Assembly: GCA_020853755.1 (NCBI GenBank)
Contig: JADYYG010000062.1
Location: 186,001 to 250,000, forward strand
DNA length: 64,000 bases
From: Dehalococcoidia bacterium
Lineage (GTDB): Bacteria > Chloroflexota > Dehalococcoidia > Tepidiformales > Tepidiformaceae
Direction: 5' to 3'
Shown: positions 31,368 to 40,162 of the stretch, piece by piece
Layout of the letters: each line of letters begins with the position of its first letter
Numbering within the stretch: the first letter of the stretch is position 1
The notes under the pieces: generated by a model
Databases searched by the model: none
Told to the model about the DNA's origin: nothing
What the model saw: only the letters and a program-made list of their open reading frames with translations
Program-made: the position numbers and the translations under genes

Positions 31368-33257
31368 GTGACCGTTTCCCTCGACCAGATCGCCCCTTCG
31401 TCCCTCCAGTTCGATGCCGCCGACCCAATCCTCGCGCGCGCTGCCGAAGAACTGCGCGCGCACCTTCGCCCGGGCGTCACCGCCGGGGTCAGCGTCGTGC
31501 TCGAAGTTCGCCCCGGCAGTGTCGCGGGGGACGGATTCGAGAACACGGTGACCCCGGACCGGGTGACGGTTGCCGGTTCGAACGCACGCGGCGTGCTGAA
31601 CGGCGTCTATGCGCTGCTCGAAGACCTCGGCTATCGCTGGGTTCGGCCCGGTGCGCGCGGGACGCGGCTCATCCCGGGCCGGGCGCTGCCCGATTCGGTC
31701 CGGCGCGAGGCGCCTTCGTTCGCCCGGCGCACGCTCATCCTCGGGAACGACGGACTACACGACGAATGGCGCGACTGGATGGAATTCGCCAGCCGCAACC
31801 GCCTGAACAGCCTGTTCTTCCATGACACGCCGCCGAGCGTCCTCGACCGCAGCGGCGCCGCACGGCCGGCGACGGCTGACGGTATCGCCACCGACGGCAA
31901 GGGCTGGATGTTCGAACGCTGGGACGAGGACGGGCCGGCAATCGTGGTCGAAGCGGTCAAGCGCGGGCTGACGCTCCAGTTCGGGGGGCACCACCTGCCC
32001 GCACTGCTCAAGCGCGAACTCTTCGCGGAGCACCCCGACTGGTTCCCGGAGCGCGAGGGGCAACGGGAGCAGCGCTACAACCTTTGCCCGACGAGCCCCG
32101 GGGGCATCGCGGAGGTCCGGGCACGGGCCCGCGACTTCTTCCGGCGTTTCGCCGGGGCGCAGGTCTACCACCTCTGGGCCGATGACATCCTCGGCGGCGG
32201 CTGGTGCTCGTGCGCTGGTTGCGCGGGGCTGACGCCTTCGGACCAGGCGCTCCTGCCGACAAACGTCCTCGCCGAGGAACTGGCGGCAGTGGCGCCGGGC
32301 GCGGAGATCGCTCACCTGGCCTACCACGACACCATCGCGCCGCCGAGCTCGGTGCGCCCAGCGGCAAACGTCACTGCCCTCTACGCTCCGCGAAACCGCA
32401 ACTATGCCTTCGCCATCGATGACCCGGCCTGTCCGCACAACCGGGAGGGACACTTCTCCGAACTGGAGGGCCTCGCCACGACGTTCCGGGAGCACCCCGG
32501 CGCGCTGTCGGTGTTCGAGTATTACAGCGACGCCATCCTCTATAAGTGGATGGACCCGCCGAACCTGGCGGTGCTCCCGGCGGACGCGGCAGCCTACCGC
32601 CGGATGGGCGTGGCCGACTTCGGCGACCTGGCGGTCAGCCCGCGGCCCTGGTTCGGGCCAACGTGGCACGCATGGTGGTTCGCGCGGTGCGCATGGAACA
32701 GCGAACCCAACACCGCCGAGGAACTGCACGACTTCTGCGCGGCCGCGTATGAGGCCGACGGGCCGCGCTTCGAACGGCTCTACCGAGACCTCGATGCGGG
32801 CTACCGGGGGTTCCTCGACATCACCGGGCTGGAACGCATCCCGCGGCACGACATCCTCGACTTTTCGGACACGCCGCGCGAAGGCCTGCGGCGGAAGGCC
32901 GGGCAGATCAGGGAGGCCGTCGAGGCGATGAACGCCTCGGTGGCAGACCTGCCGCTGCGGCCTGCGGGCCTCGGCCGGGACGCTCGCGAGGACCTTTCGG
33001 TGCAGCTTGCGGTGGCGAACCACCTGGCCGAGCGGGTGGAAGCGTGGGACGCCACGCTCGACGGGCGGATGGACGAGGCGAAAGGTCACCTTGACCTCGC
33101 CCGGCTCCACCTGCGCGCCCTGAACGACTGGGATCACACCCACACGCCCGCGGGGTATGCCAACCTCTCACGCGGCATGCTGGCGGCGGCGAACTGGTAC
33201 ACCCGCCGCATCGAGAAGCTGGCAGGCGTGGAACGGCCAGCACCGCACGCGCATTAA
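31368..33257 (+). CDS. DUF4838 domain glycoside-hydrolase-like protein
   Basis: A 629-aa protein with an N-terminal domain like the GH20/GH67 accessory domain (GVLNGVYALLEDLGYRWVRP, about 75-95) and a barrel-like central region with DUF4838 hallmarks (HPDWFPEREGQ, NLCPTSPGG, WADDILGGGWCSCAGC). The Cys pair in GWCSCAGC is typical. No signal peptide is present, so it would act in the cytoplasm unless exported unconventionally. DUF4838 proteins are associated with carbohydrate utilisation but have no assigned reaction here. No sugar transporter neighbours it. Confidence 0.8.
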   Translation: MTVSLDQIAPSSLQFDAADPILARAAEELRAHLRPGVTAGVSVVLEVRPGSVAGDGFENTVTPDRVTVAGSNARGVLNGVYALLEDLGYRWVRPGARGTRLIPGRALPDSVRREAPSFARRTLILGNDGLHDEWRDWMEFASRNRLNSLFFHDTPPSVLDRSGAARPATADGIATDGKGWMFERWDEDGPAIVVEAVKRGLTLQFGGHHLPALLKRELFAEHPDWFPEREGQREQRYNLCPTSPGGIAEVRARARDFFRRFAGAQVYHLWADDILGGGWCSCAGCAGLTPSDQALLPTNVLAEELAAVAPGAEIAHLAYHDTIAPPSSVRPAANVTALYAPRNRNYAFAIDDPACPHNREGHFSELEGLATTFREHPGALSVFEYYSDAILYKWMDPPNLAVLPADAAAYRRMGVADFGDLAVSPRPWFGPTWHAWWFARCAWNSEPNTAEELHDFCAAAYEADGPRFERLYRDLDAGYRGFLDITGLERIPRHDILDFSDTPREGLRRKAGQIREAVEAMNASVADLPLRPAGLGRDAREDLSVQLAVANHLAERVEAWDATLDGRMDEAKGHLDLARLHLRALNDWDHTHTPAGYANLSRGMLAAANWYTRRIEKLAGVERPAPHAH

Positions 33258-33307
33258 CCGAGCGTTTACCCCCGGCTCTGCACCCGGCCAGGCGCCCTAT
33301 CCAGGCA

Positions 33308-33327
33308 GGCCGAAAGCGGCCCTTTTG
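33308..33327 (+). terminator. terminator after DUF4838 gene
   Basis: GGCCG, loop AAAG, CGGCC followed by CTTTTG: short GC stem with a U-tract, 50 bp after the stop. Confidence 0.6.
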
Positions 33328-33387
33328 TCTACCTACCGGTAAATAACGGGCCATGATTTTCCCCATCCGCATAGTGTGGTTCGTGCG

Positions 33388-33393
33388 TATACT
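33388..33393 (+). promoter_or_regulatory. -10 element TATACT of orphan binding-protein gene
   Basis: TATACT about 58 bp upstream of ATG 33452; the leader carries a GAGGGGGA ribosome binding site. No clear -35. Confidence 0.5.
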
Positions 33394-33451
33394 CCGCGGC
33401 AGTCGCTTCGATACCTGAAATAGAAGCGGCCAAGAAGTACGAGGGGGACAT

Positions 33452-35272
33452 ATGCCCGAACTGGACAACTACTGGCTGCGCAGGACGCGGATGAACCGCA
33501 GACGCCTGATGGGCGGCGCGGCGACTGCCGGCCTTGGCGCGGCTGCGCTCGGTCTCGTCGGCTGTGGCGACGACGATGATGACGACACCAAGACCACACC
33601 CGCTGCGACGTCCGCCAGCGGCAGCCCGACTGCAGCGGCATCCGCGGCGGCGTCACCATCAGCCGCGGCGAAGCAGAAGGGCGGCACCGCCCACTTCATC
33701 AGCGCGAACAACACGTTCGACACCTTCGATATCGACCGCAGCCGGTTCAGCCCGATCGCGGTGCTCTTCGGCTACACGAACCTCGGCGTCATGCAGTGGC
33801 AGAGCTACAAGGACGGCAAGATCGGCGGCGCGATCGCCGAGAAGGTGGAGCAGCCGGACAAGCAGACATTCGTCTTCTCCGTGCGCCCGAACCTGTTCTG
33901 GCACAACAAGGCGCCGGTGAACGGCCGCGCAGCCACCGCCGACGACATCGCGCAGTTCATCCTCCGCAACAAGGGCGGAAAGCTCCTCGACGGCACGGAC
34001 GACCCGAACTTCTACCGCAAGTCATCGTTCCAGACCGTCGACAAGGTCGAAGTGGTCGACCCGAAGACCGTCAAGGTATCGATGACCAAGCCGGACCCGT
34101 TCTTCCTGAACGTGCTGGCGGGCGCCTACGCGAAAGTCCAGGCGCCGGAGGCGGTCAAACAGTTCGAAAAGGACTACTCGACGATCACGGCGGACAAGAT
34201 CATCGGCACCGGCGCGTTCGTCCTCACCGAGTTCGCCGCCGAGGGCAAGCTCACCCTCCTCCGGAACGAGAAGTTCTACACCCAGGTCAATTACGACGGG
34301 ATCAAGTACGTCCCGCTGTTCACCGACCAGGCAGCGCAGCAGGCGGCCTTCGAGCAAAAGCAGGTTGACGCCTTCGCACCGGTGCAGAACAACGTCCTCG
34401 AAGACCTGAAGAAGCGCCTCGACGGGAAGATCCAGGAGATCAAGGCGTTCTCGGCGAACCCGCAGGCCGGTACCTACTACGGCGGGGCCAAGCCGTGGAA
34501 CGACCCGAACCTCATCGGCGCCATCTTCCGCGCGCTCGATCGGCGAGCCATGATCAACTCGCTCCTCCAGGGCAAGGCGGCACTCGCCGGGAATATCCCG
34601 CCGACCCAGGCGGCCTTCGGCATCACGGAGAAGGAACTGATCACCTTCCCGGGCTATATGGAAGACCGGGCGAAGGAAGAGGCGGAAGCGAAAAAGATGT
34701 GGGACGCCGGCGGCGGCGCAGCCCTCGGCGAAGTAATCGTGGACATCCCGGACATCTGGGAAGGGCTCTACTCCGGCGGTTCGGCGCTGATCACGAACCA
34801 GTTGAAGAAGGTACTCGGCAACACCTTCACCGCCAAGGTTCAGCCGTACTCCACGATCACGACCAAAATCGTGAAGCAGCAGTACGGCAACGGCTCGAAC
34901 AACATCTGGTACGGCTGGATCACCGACATCACCGACCCTGAGCCCACGCTCTTGAACTACCTCCAGTACAACTCGACCCAGCCGCAATTCGCCCAGTTCG
35001 GTGTGAAGATCGACAAGGTTGACAGCCTGACCGCGAGCCTCGTCTCCGAGTTCGACGTGAGCAAGCGCCAGGAGGGAAACAAGGAAGTCGAGCGAGAGCT
35101 GCTCAAGGCGAATGGGGCCGGCATCCCCTACAGCCTGATGGGGGTCACTTCCACACTCGTCTGGAACTACTTCAAGTCCCAGGAGTCTGCGCCGTTCGTC
35201 ACCTCCCACCTCGTGGGGACGGACGCGTGGTTCGACCAGAAGGACCCGACCTGGTCCGGCCGCCAGGCCTGA
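33452..35272 (+). CDS. ABC transporter substrate-binding lipoprotein (family 5), orphan
   Basis: A 606-aa solute-binding protein with a Tat-type signal (MNRRRLMGG, 14-22), lipobox LVGC with Cys38, a six-Asp run and an Ala/Ser/Thr linker. The family 5 fold is indicated by FSVRPNLFWHNKAPVNGR and the later AIFRALDRRAMINSLLQGK. The first residues share NYWLRR with the binding protein at 13408. It has its own promoter and a strong terminator, with no permease genes attached, so it probably feeds one of the two permease pairs in this window or one elsewhere. Ligand unknown. Confidence 0.9.
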   Translation: MPELDNYWLRRTRMNRRRLMGGAATAGLGAAALGLVGCGDDDDDDTKTTPAATSASGSPTAAASAAASPSAAAKQKGGTAHFISANNTFDTFDIDRSRFSPIAVLFGYTNLGVMQWQSYKDGKIGGAIAEKVEQPDKQTFVFSVRPNLFWHNKAPVNGRAATADDIAQFILRNKGGKLLDGTDDPNFYRKSSFQTVDKVEVVDPKTVKVSMTKPDPFFLNVLAGAYAKVQAPEAVKQFEKDYSTITADKIIGTGAFVLTEFAAEGKLTLLRNEKFYTQVNYDGIKYVPLFTDQAAQQAAFEQKQVDAFAPVQNNVLEDLKKRLDGKIQEIKAFSANPQAGTYYGGAKPWNDPNLIGAIFRALDRRAMINSLLQGKAALAGNIPPTQAAFGITEKELITFPGYMEDRAKEEAEAKKMWDAGGGAALGEVIVDIPDIWEGLYSGGSALITNQLKKVLGNTFTAKVQPYSTITTKIVKQQYGNGSNNIWYGWITDITDPEPTLLNYLQYNSTQPQFAQFGVKIDKVDSLTASLVSEFDVSKRQEGNKEVERELLKANGAGIPYSLMGVTSTLVWNYFKSQESAPFVTSHLVGTDAWFDQKDPTWSGRQA

Positions 35273-35295
35273 CCGCAAACAACGGAAATCGCCCC

Positions 35296-35326
35296 GGGGC
35301 CGGCATCAGTGCCGGCCCCTTTCGTT
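35296..35326 (+). terminator. rho-independent terminator after orphan binding protein
   Basis: 10-bp perfect stem GGGGCCGGCA / TGCCGGCCCC with loop TCAG, then TTTCGTT. Confidence 0.85.
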
Positions 35327-35333
35327 GGACTCG

Positions 35334-37139
35334 CTACGGCGCCGGGAGGTCAGCCGAAGCGTTCATCACGTCTCCGAGCACCTTCACCCGCACCGGGCCG
35401 TCGAGGAAGACCGGGCGGTAGCGGTTCGCGATCTGGTACGGCACGAGCCGGACGGTTGCGAGCCGCTTACCGTGGAAGGTGGCTTCGAGGAGGTAGCCCT
35501 GCGTGTGCTCGGGCGTTCGCACCTGGTCGAAGATGAAGTTGCCCAGCGCATAGGCGATGAACCGGTCATCCCGGACCTCGATGGCCTGCACCCAGTGCGC
35601 CTGGTTCCCCACAACAAGGTCCGCACCCGCATCAACAGCCGCACGGAGCGCCTTGATGCTGCGCGGGCTTGGGTCATGCGTGTCCTCGGTGCCGCTCTGG
35701 ACCTGCACGATGACCACGTCCACATTTGCCTTCAGGTCGCGAATGCGCTGGGTGAACCGTTGCAGCCCGAGCATGCTGGCCGGTTTGTAGAACGCGGGCT
35801 CACTTGGCGGAGTCGACTTCTCGTCGGCGTAGCTATCGTCGAGCGGCGCCGTCCCGGGCGAATCAGCCGTGGCCTCGAGGTCTTCGGCGGCGATGTCATC
35901 GAAGCCGAGGATGCCGAAGCGGACGCCGTTCACTTCGAAGACCGCCGGAGTCAGCGCGTCCTCGAGGTTCTTGCCGCCGCCGACCGTCTTGATGCCCACA
36001 TCGTTTAGCCGCGACTGGGATTCAAGCAGTGCCTTCGAACCACATGCTTCGTAGCCACAGTCGAAGGCGTGGTTGGTGGCGAGCGTCATCTCATCGATGC
36101 CCGCGAGGGTAAGCGCGGCGATGACCTCGGGTGGCGAGGTCAGGTTCGGATACTCCTGGGGCACGCAGAGGTACGGTTCGCCGATGCCCTGGATGCTGCC
36201 ATCGAGGGAACTGAGGGCAAGGTCTGCGGCGGCGAGGTACTCACCCACCGGGCCCCGCAGGGCGGCCGCCCAGTCGCCGGTTGCCTTGATTGCCGCGAGC
36301 GAACAGCGGGACTGCAGCACATCGCCCGTCGCGACGATGCGCGTGACCACGGGCGGCTTCGCGGCGACGGCTTCGCGGACAGCGGCCACGTTGTTCCGGC
36401 CGCGCTCCGTGTGCGCGTCGACGGCGACTGAGGTCGAAAGCGGCCAGCCTTTCGCGTCGCCCAAACCGCGGGCGATATCCACGCCATCGATGGCGATGGC
36501 TACGAGGTTCGGGCGCAATTCGCCAATCGGAACGAAGGCGAATCCGCCGGAGTCGAGTGCCATCGCCTCGCGGAGGGCGTCGAAGCTGGCCACCGTGATT
36601 TGGCCGCCGCAGAGCTGCCCCCCGGCGGGCCCAGCCCAGGCGGCGACGGCGGCCATCCCCGGCCAGTCGAAGACGAAGCAGCGAATCGAGCCGGGGATGC
36701 CGCCAACGTCCGCCCAGTTGCGTTTCTCGCCGCGAAGGATGCCCCGCAGCTGGTCCGCCGAGAGCGCATCGACCCCGGCCCCAAGGGCAGCCACGGGGAC
36801 GATGAACCCCGTTGGGACGAGGTCTCCCGGAGCGCCCGACGCGGCGAATTCGATGTCGGCCTGCTTGCCAGCAGCCGCCGGGTGCAGACCGAGCGCAGCA
36901 GCGCCAGCGGGGAGTTCGCCGGAGTACGTGAGTGCGGCGGTCACTGGCGTTGGCGCGGGTCGCGTGGGAGTTTCAGCGCCGGCTGCACCATCGCCGCCTA
37001 CCCGCCGCATCTCGCCGTCGGAGATGGCGTCGAAGAGAACGAGGGCAAGGGCGACCAGGCTCCCCGCGAGGCAGGCAACGGCCACCATCAACAGACCCAG
37101 CCAGGGAGTCCGCCCGGGTGGCGCGGGGTGGTTCGCCAT
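35334..37139 (-). CDS. PBP-like domain fused to CapA-type metallophosphoesterase
   Basis: About 601 aa. A transmembrane helix (about 12-37) is followed by a PstS-like periplasmic-binding domain (about 68-260) with the hallmark LRGILRGEKRNWADVGG. A CapA/PgsA-type metallophosphoesterase-like domain (about 265-580) follows. CapA segments seen are ATGDVLQSR, ATNHAFDCGYEA and YALGNFIFDQ. The usual His-x-x-His (GHHPH) is GNQAHWVQ, so one metal ligand is probably changed. CapA homologues take part in poly-gamma-glutamate capsule synthesis. The ATG at 37139 matches the membrane-anchored start; the longer frame runs into the divergent gene. Confidence 0.85.
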   Translation of the reverse strand: MANHPAPPGRTPWLGLLMVAVACLAGSLVALALVLFDAISDGEMRRVGGDGAAGAETPTRPAPTPVTAALTYSGELPAGAAALGLHPAAAGKQADIEFAASGAPGDLVPTGFIVPVAALGAGVDALSADQLRGILRGEKRNWADVGGIPGSIRCFVFDWPGMAAVAAWAGPAGGQLCGGQITVASFDALREAMALDSGGFAFVPIGELRPNLVAIAIDGVDIARGLGDAKGWPLSTSVAVDAHTERGRNNVAAVREAVAAKPPVVTRIVATGDVLQSRCSLAAIKATGDWAAALRGPVGEYLAAADLALSSLDGSIQGIGEPYLCVPQEYPNLTSPPEVIAALTLAGIDEMTLATNHAFDCGYEACGSKALLESQSRLNDVGIKTVGGGKNLEDALTPAVFEVNGVRFGILGFDDIAAEDLEATADSPGTAPLDDSYADEKSTPPSEPAFYKPASMLGLQRFTQRIRDLKANVDVVIVQVQSGTEDTHDPSPRSIKALRAAVDAGADLVVGNQAHWVQAIEVRDDRFIAYALGNFIFDQVRTPEHTQGYLLEATFHGKRLATVRLVPYQIANRYRPVFLDGPVRVKVLGDVMNASADLPAP

Positions 37140-37217
37140 GGCGGAATGGTGGCTGCGGCGCGGCAGCGGGTCAATGACCCGATGGGCGGGAGGCGAAGGC
37201 TCCGCCTCCATGTTCGG

Positions 37218-37223
37218 TAGAAT
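37218..37223 (+). promoter_or_regulatory. -10 element TAGAAT, leaderless start
   Basis: TAGAAT exactly 7 bases before ATG 37231, with no ribosome binding site. One of the clearest leaderless arrangements here. Confidence 0.6.
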
Positions 37224-37230
37224 CGGCCTG

Positions 37231-37977
37231 ATGCGACTCCTGCGACTGACCAATAGCAACGACACCAACGCGAACGTGAGTCGCGACGTCAACAAGGCCG
37301 CGGTCGGCGAGCGCGTCCTTTCGGCCGCCGTGGGCGAGCCCGTGGAAACGACAATCCGCACGATCTGGCCGTCACCGGACTTGCCGGGGCTCATCGACAA
37401 GTGGATCCGGCGCTACGAGCCCGACATGGTGTTCTTCCTGGTTTCGTCCTACTGGTTCACCTATGCCTCCATCCCGACAAAGATCGAACGAAAGTGGGGG
37501 CCGATTGGCCCGCCGATCGCGCGAGCAGGCATCAAGATCGCAGGCCACCGAACGATCGCGAACAACGCGGCGTTCCGCAAGCTGCGGGCGGCGGCAGTGT
37601 CGACAATCGGCGGTGACCCGTTCTTCACGCCGGAGGAAGTGGTTCGATGCGTGGAGGACTGCCTGGGGACAATTGTCGCCTTCGAGGATGTGGCAGTGGT
37701 TGTGCGCGGCCCACGAATCCCCTTCGCACCGGAGGGCTCGGCGGCGGCCAAGCGTATCGCGGAGGAGCGCAGGCAATTCGTGCATCGAAGTGTTGAGAAG
37801 CTCTGCGCTCAGCTGCATGTCGAATACACCGGGTGGGACAGCGCACTGGCTCCGCAGGACGACTCCTCGGGATTGCAGGGCGACTTCGTGCACATGAACG
37901 CGTCCCTGCACGCGCATCAAGGTGAGTTCGAAGGTCAGGCAATGGTGAGGGCCTGGCGGACACTGAAAAGGGGCTGA
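37231..37977 (+). CDS. SGNH/GDSL hydrolase-like protein
   Basis: A 248-aa soluble protein. It begins with RLTNSNDTNANVS (block I-like, with NSND instead of the usual GDS), has PDMVFFLVSSYWFTY in the position of a core strand, and ends with DFVHMNASLHAHQGE, which resembles the Asp-His block V of SGNH esterases. The catalytic Ser would be in NSND, but the match is loose. No signal peptide, so intracellular. Divergent from the PBP-CapA gene, so a joint role in cell-surface polymers is possible but unproven. Confidence 0.6.
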   Translation: MRLLRLTNSNDTNANVSRDVNKAAVGERVLSAAVGEPVETTIRTIWPSPDLPGLIDKWIRRYEPDMVFFLVSSYWFTYASIPTKIERKWGPIGPPIARAGIKIAGHRTIANNAAFRKLRAAAVSTIGGDPFFTPEEVVRCVEDCLGTIVAFEDVAVVVRGPRIPFAPEGSAAAKRIAEERRQFVHRSVEKLCAQLHVEYTGWDSALAPQDDSSGLQGDFVHMNASLHAHQGEFEGQAMVRAWRTLKRG

Positions 37978-38006
37978 CCCACCGCTTCGCCGCGGCCGGG
38001 CCCGGC

Positions 38007-38879
38007 TTAACCTGCCTTGGCGTACCAGGTGTCGGGCGTGCCGCTCGCGCTTTCGATGAAGTTGAATGCGCGCGCAAGCACGCGGTCGATGCCGCCGCAC
38101 ATGGCTTCGATGCCGGCCAGTTCCGGCGTCAGCGGCGCAACCTCGCCGAGTTCCAGTTCGTACCCGCAGAAGAGGCCGAAGTGCAGCATGAGCGAGTTCG
38201 CCTGGGCGACGACGCCCGCGAGGCCGTCCTCGCCGGCCCGCAGCGCTTCGTCGTGGTGGCAGCGGACGGCGTCGACGAGGTGGCCCGGGAACTTCCACCG
38301 CTCGCCCAGCGCCTGGCCGATTTCGTCGTGCTGGTAGCCGGTGGTTTCGAACTCGGCGGCGTGCAGCGGCGCTTCGCCTGAGCGGGCGATAGCCACCGCC
38401 TGCGCGAACTCGGCAGGCATCACCTGGCGCAGCACCAGGCGGCCGATATCGTGGAGGATGCCCGCTGTGAAGGCGTCTTCCGGCTTGGCGCCAAGCGTCT
38501 TTTTGGCGATGGCTTCGGACGCGACGGCGACGGCGACGCTGTGGCCCCAGAAGAGGTCAAGGTCGAAGCCATCATTGAAGCCGCTGCGCTTGAAGGCGTT
38601 CATCATGCTCGCGCCGACCGCCACCTGGCGGACCTGCTTGAAACCGAGCATCACGACAGCCTCGCGGACGGTGCTGATGCGCCGGGCAAAGCCGTAGTAA
38701 GCCGAGTTGCTGATGCGGATGAGTTTCGCGGTCAGGGCCTGGTCGGTGGCGAGGACCTGCGCGAGGTCCATCGCGCTGGTCTTGTCGTCCTCAGCCATGC
38801 CCATGACCGTCGCCGCTACCGCCGGAAGCGGCGGGAGGTCGTCAATCCGGTCCAGAAGTGCGTTCGCGTCCTTGCCCAT
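38007..38879 (-). CDS. HDOD domain signalling protein (second copy)
   Basis: A 290-aa HDOD protein and paralogue of the one at 4101-5060; both contain a DQALTaKLiriSNSAYYG-like core (here ATDQALTAKLIRISNSAYYG) and HDIGRLVL/HDVGKLAM-type segments. The start MGKDANALLDRIDDLPPLPA matches HDOD family starts; ATG 38891 four codons upstream is an alternative. The domain lacks the full HD metal set, as expected. It stands alone, convergent with the SGNH-like gene. Signalling partner unknown. Confidence 0.87.
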   Translation of the reverse strand: MGKDANALLDRIDDLPPLPAVAATVMGMAEDDKTSAMDLAQVLATDQALTAKLIRISNSAYYGFARRISTVREAVVMLGFKQVRQVAVGASMMNAFKRSGFNDGFDLDLFWGHSVAVAVASEAIAKKTLGAKPEDAFTAGILHDIGRLVLRQVMPAEFAQAVAIARSGEAPLHAAEFETTGYQHDEIGQALGERWKFPGHLVDAVRCHHDEALRAGEDGLAGVVAQANSLMLHFGLFCGYELELGEVAPLTPELAGIEAMCGGIDRVLARAFNFIESASGTPDTWYAKAG

Positions 38880-39014
38880 CGTCAATACCATCGGCGCGAA
38901 AGCGCGGCGTCTGAACCGGCCTGCTGGTAAACATCGGGGGATGGCATGGCCGGAACGGCCCAATGACCAACGCCAACGGCCCCTCCGGCCGGTCAGGGTA
39001 GCGGCGACGTACCG

Positions 39015-39020
39015 TACGGT
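39015..39020 (+). promoter_or_regulatory. -10 element TACGGT, leaderless start
   Basis: TACGGT 7 bases before ATG 39028. Confidence 0.45.
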
Positions 39021-39027
39021 GGTTGTG

Positions 39028-40047
39028 ATGAGTTGCCGCACATCGCTTCGTAGATTCGCTGCCGCCTCCCTGCTGTTCGCTGCCCTGGCCCTTGCCGGCT
39101 GCTCGGGGCCGGTTCGAACGCCGGTCGGGAACGTCTCCACTGGCGCCGCCGAGGGTGACCCGCTGGGGGTCATCGCCTTTGTGAACACGCAGGGCTGCAT
39201 CGAGCGCGTCTTCGCTGGGACAGGCGAATCCACCGGCGAGCCGTTCTGTGCTTCGGAACGGGCAAAAATCACCGCGATCACGTGGATGGACGCCGACTCG
39301 CTCGCCTTCGGCACGAACGAAGGACGCGCGCTCGGCTGGCAACTGCTGCGGGTCAGTACAGGCCTCGCTGAGGCTATGCCCATCGCCGAAGCGCCGCGCG
39401 TCCTCCTCATCCCGCCGCAGTTCTACTCGTCCCGCAACGAGCGCCTCGATATCGATGCGAAGGGCGTGGTTTCGCGCGTGGACGAAGTCGAGAACGTGCG
39501 CATCTTCCCGCCCGAGGGCAGGGACCCGGACGCGAGCACCCGGCTCGTCGCATGGTCGCCGGACGGGCAGTGGGTGCTGCTCGCCGCCACGACCAGCAAG
39601 GATCTCTGGGTCGTGGGCCGTGATGGTGCGGACCCGCACCGCGTGGCCGGCGCCAGCCGTGGCGTGGCCAGCTGGTACATGCCCGCCGTGGGCGCCACGC
39701 CGCACGCCGACCTGACCTGTAGTGTCGTGACCGAACAGTCGTATGGTTGCGCAGTTCCCCTCCGCCAACCGTCAGATGGCGCGACCATCATCGGGACGCC
39801 GGGCGAAACCGCGGACTTCGGCTGGTCGGCCTGCCCGGGCGCGACGGGCTATGTGTTCGAACTGTACGCAGAGGGTTCGAACACCCCGCTCTATTCGACC
39901 ATCGTCGTCGGCACCTTCCTGCACCGGCCGCTGGACACGCTGCCGGACAGCCGGGTGCGCTGGCGGGTCCGCGCACTCATCGGCACGCTGGCCGCGCCAT
40001 GGTCCGAAGAGCGCACGTTCTCGGTGACGCCGGCGGCGGCGCGGTGA
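39028..40047 (+). CDS. putative exported lipoprotein with Fn3-like C-terminus
   Basis: A 339-aa protein with a classical lipoprotein signal (basic MSCRTSLRR, hydrophobic core, lipobox LAGC with Cys25). The middle region has WD/TolB-like wording (ITAITWMDADSLAFGT, VAWSPDGQWVLLAATTSKDL), suggesting a partial beta-propeller. The C-terminal 90 residues (FGWSACPGATGYVFELYAEG, SRVRWRVRALIG) look like a fibronectin-type-III module. Probably an extracytoplasmic binding protein. ATG 39028 is chosen over the long open upstream frame because of the lipoprotein signal and -10 box. Confidence 0.78.
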   Translation: MSCRTSLRRFAAASLLFAALALAGCSGPVRTPVGNVSTGAAEGDPLGVIAFVNTQGCIERVFAGTGESTGEPFCASERAKITAITWMDADSLAFGTNEGRALGWQLLRVSTGLAEAMPIAEAPRVLLIPPQFYSSRNERLDIDAKGVVSRVDEVENVRIFPPEGRDPDASTRLVAWSPDGQWVLLAATTSKDLWVVGRDGADPHRVAGASRGVASWYMPAVGATPHADLTCSVVTEQSYGCAVPLRQPSDGATIIGTPGETADFGWSACPGATGYVFELYAEGSNTPLYSTIVVGTFLHRPLDTLPDSRVRWRVRALIGTLAAPWSEERTFSVTPAAAR

Positions 40048-40074
40048 CGGGGCCTGCCCGGAGGGGCTGGGATC

Positions 40075-40086
40075 AGGGGTTCCCCC
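40075..40086. promoter_or_regulatory. GGGGTTCCCC palindromic box before the second peptide-transport operon
   Basis: AGGGG-TT-CCCCC, preceded by GATC and followed by TAAT directly at the -35. An inverted ACCCCT half-site lies 24 bp further on. A related box sits at the same distance upstream of fliF. Confidence 0.5.
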
Positions 40087-40089
40087 TAA

Positions 40090-40119
40090 TTGTGACCAAG
40101 GTGACCCCTAACGTAGAAT
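40090..40119 (+). promoter_or_regulatory. promoter TTGTGA-18-TAGAAT of second peptide-transport operon
   Basis: Good -10 (40114-40119) with TTGTGA at 18 bp. The spacer has the repeat GTGACC-AAG-GTGACC. The leader is unusually AT-rich and carries AAGGAAAG before ATG 40163. Confidence 0.65.
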
Positions 40120-40162
40120 GAAGTCACGAATCATCTCAAATTAGCAATAAGGAAAGTAATAT

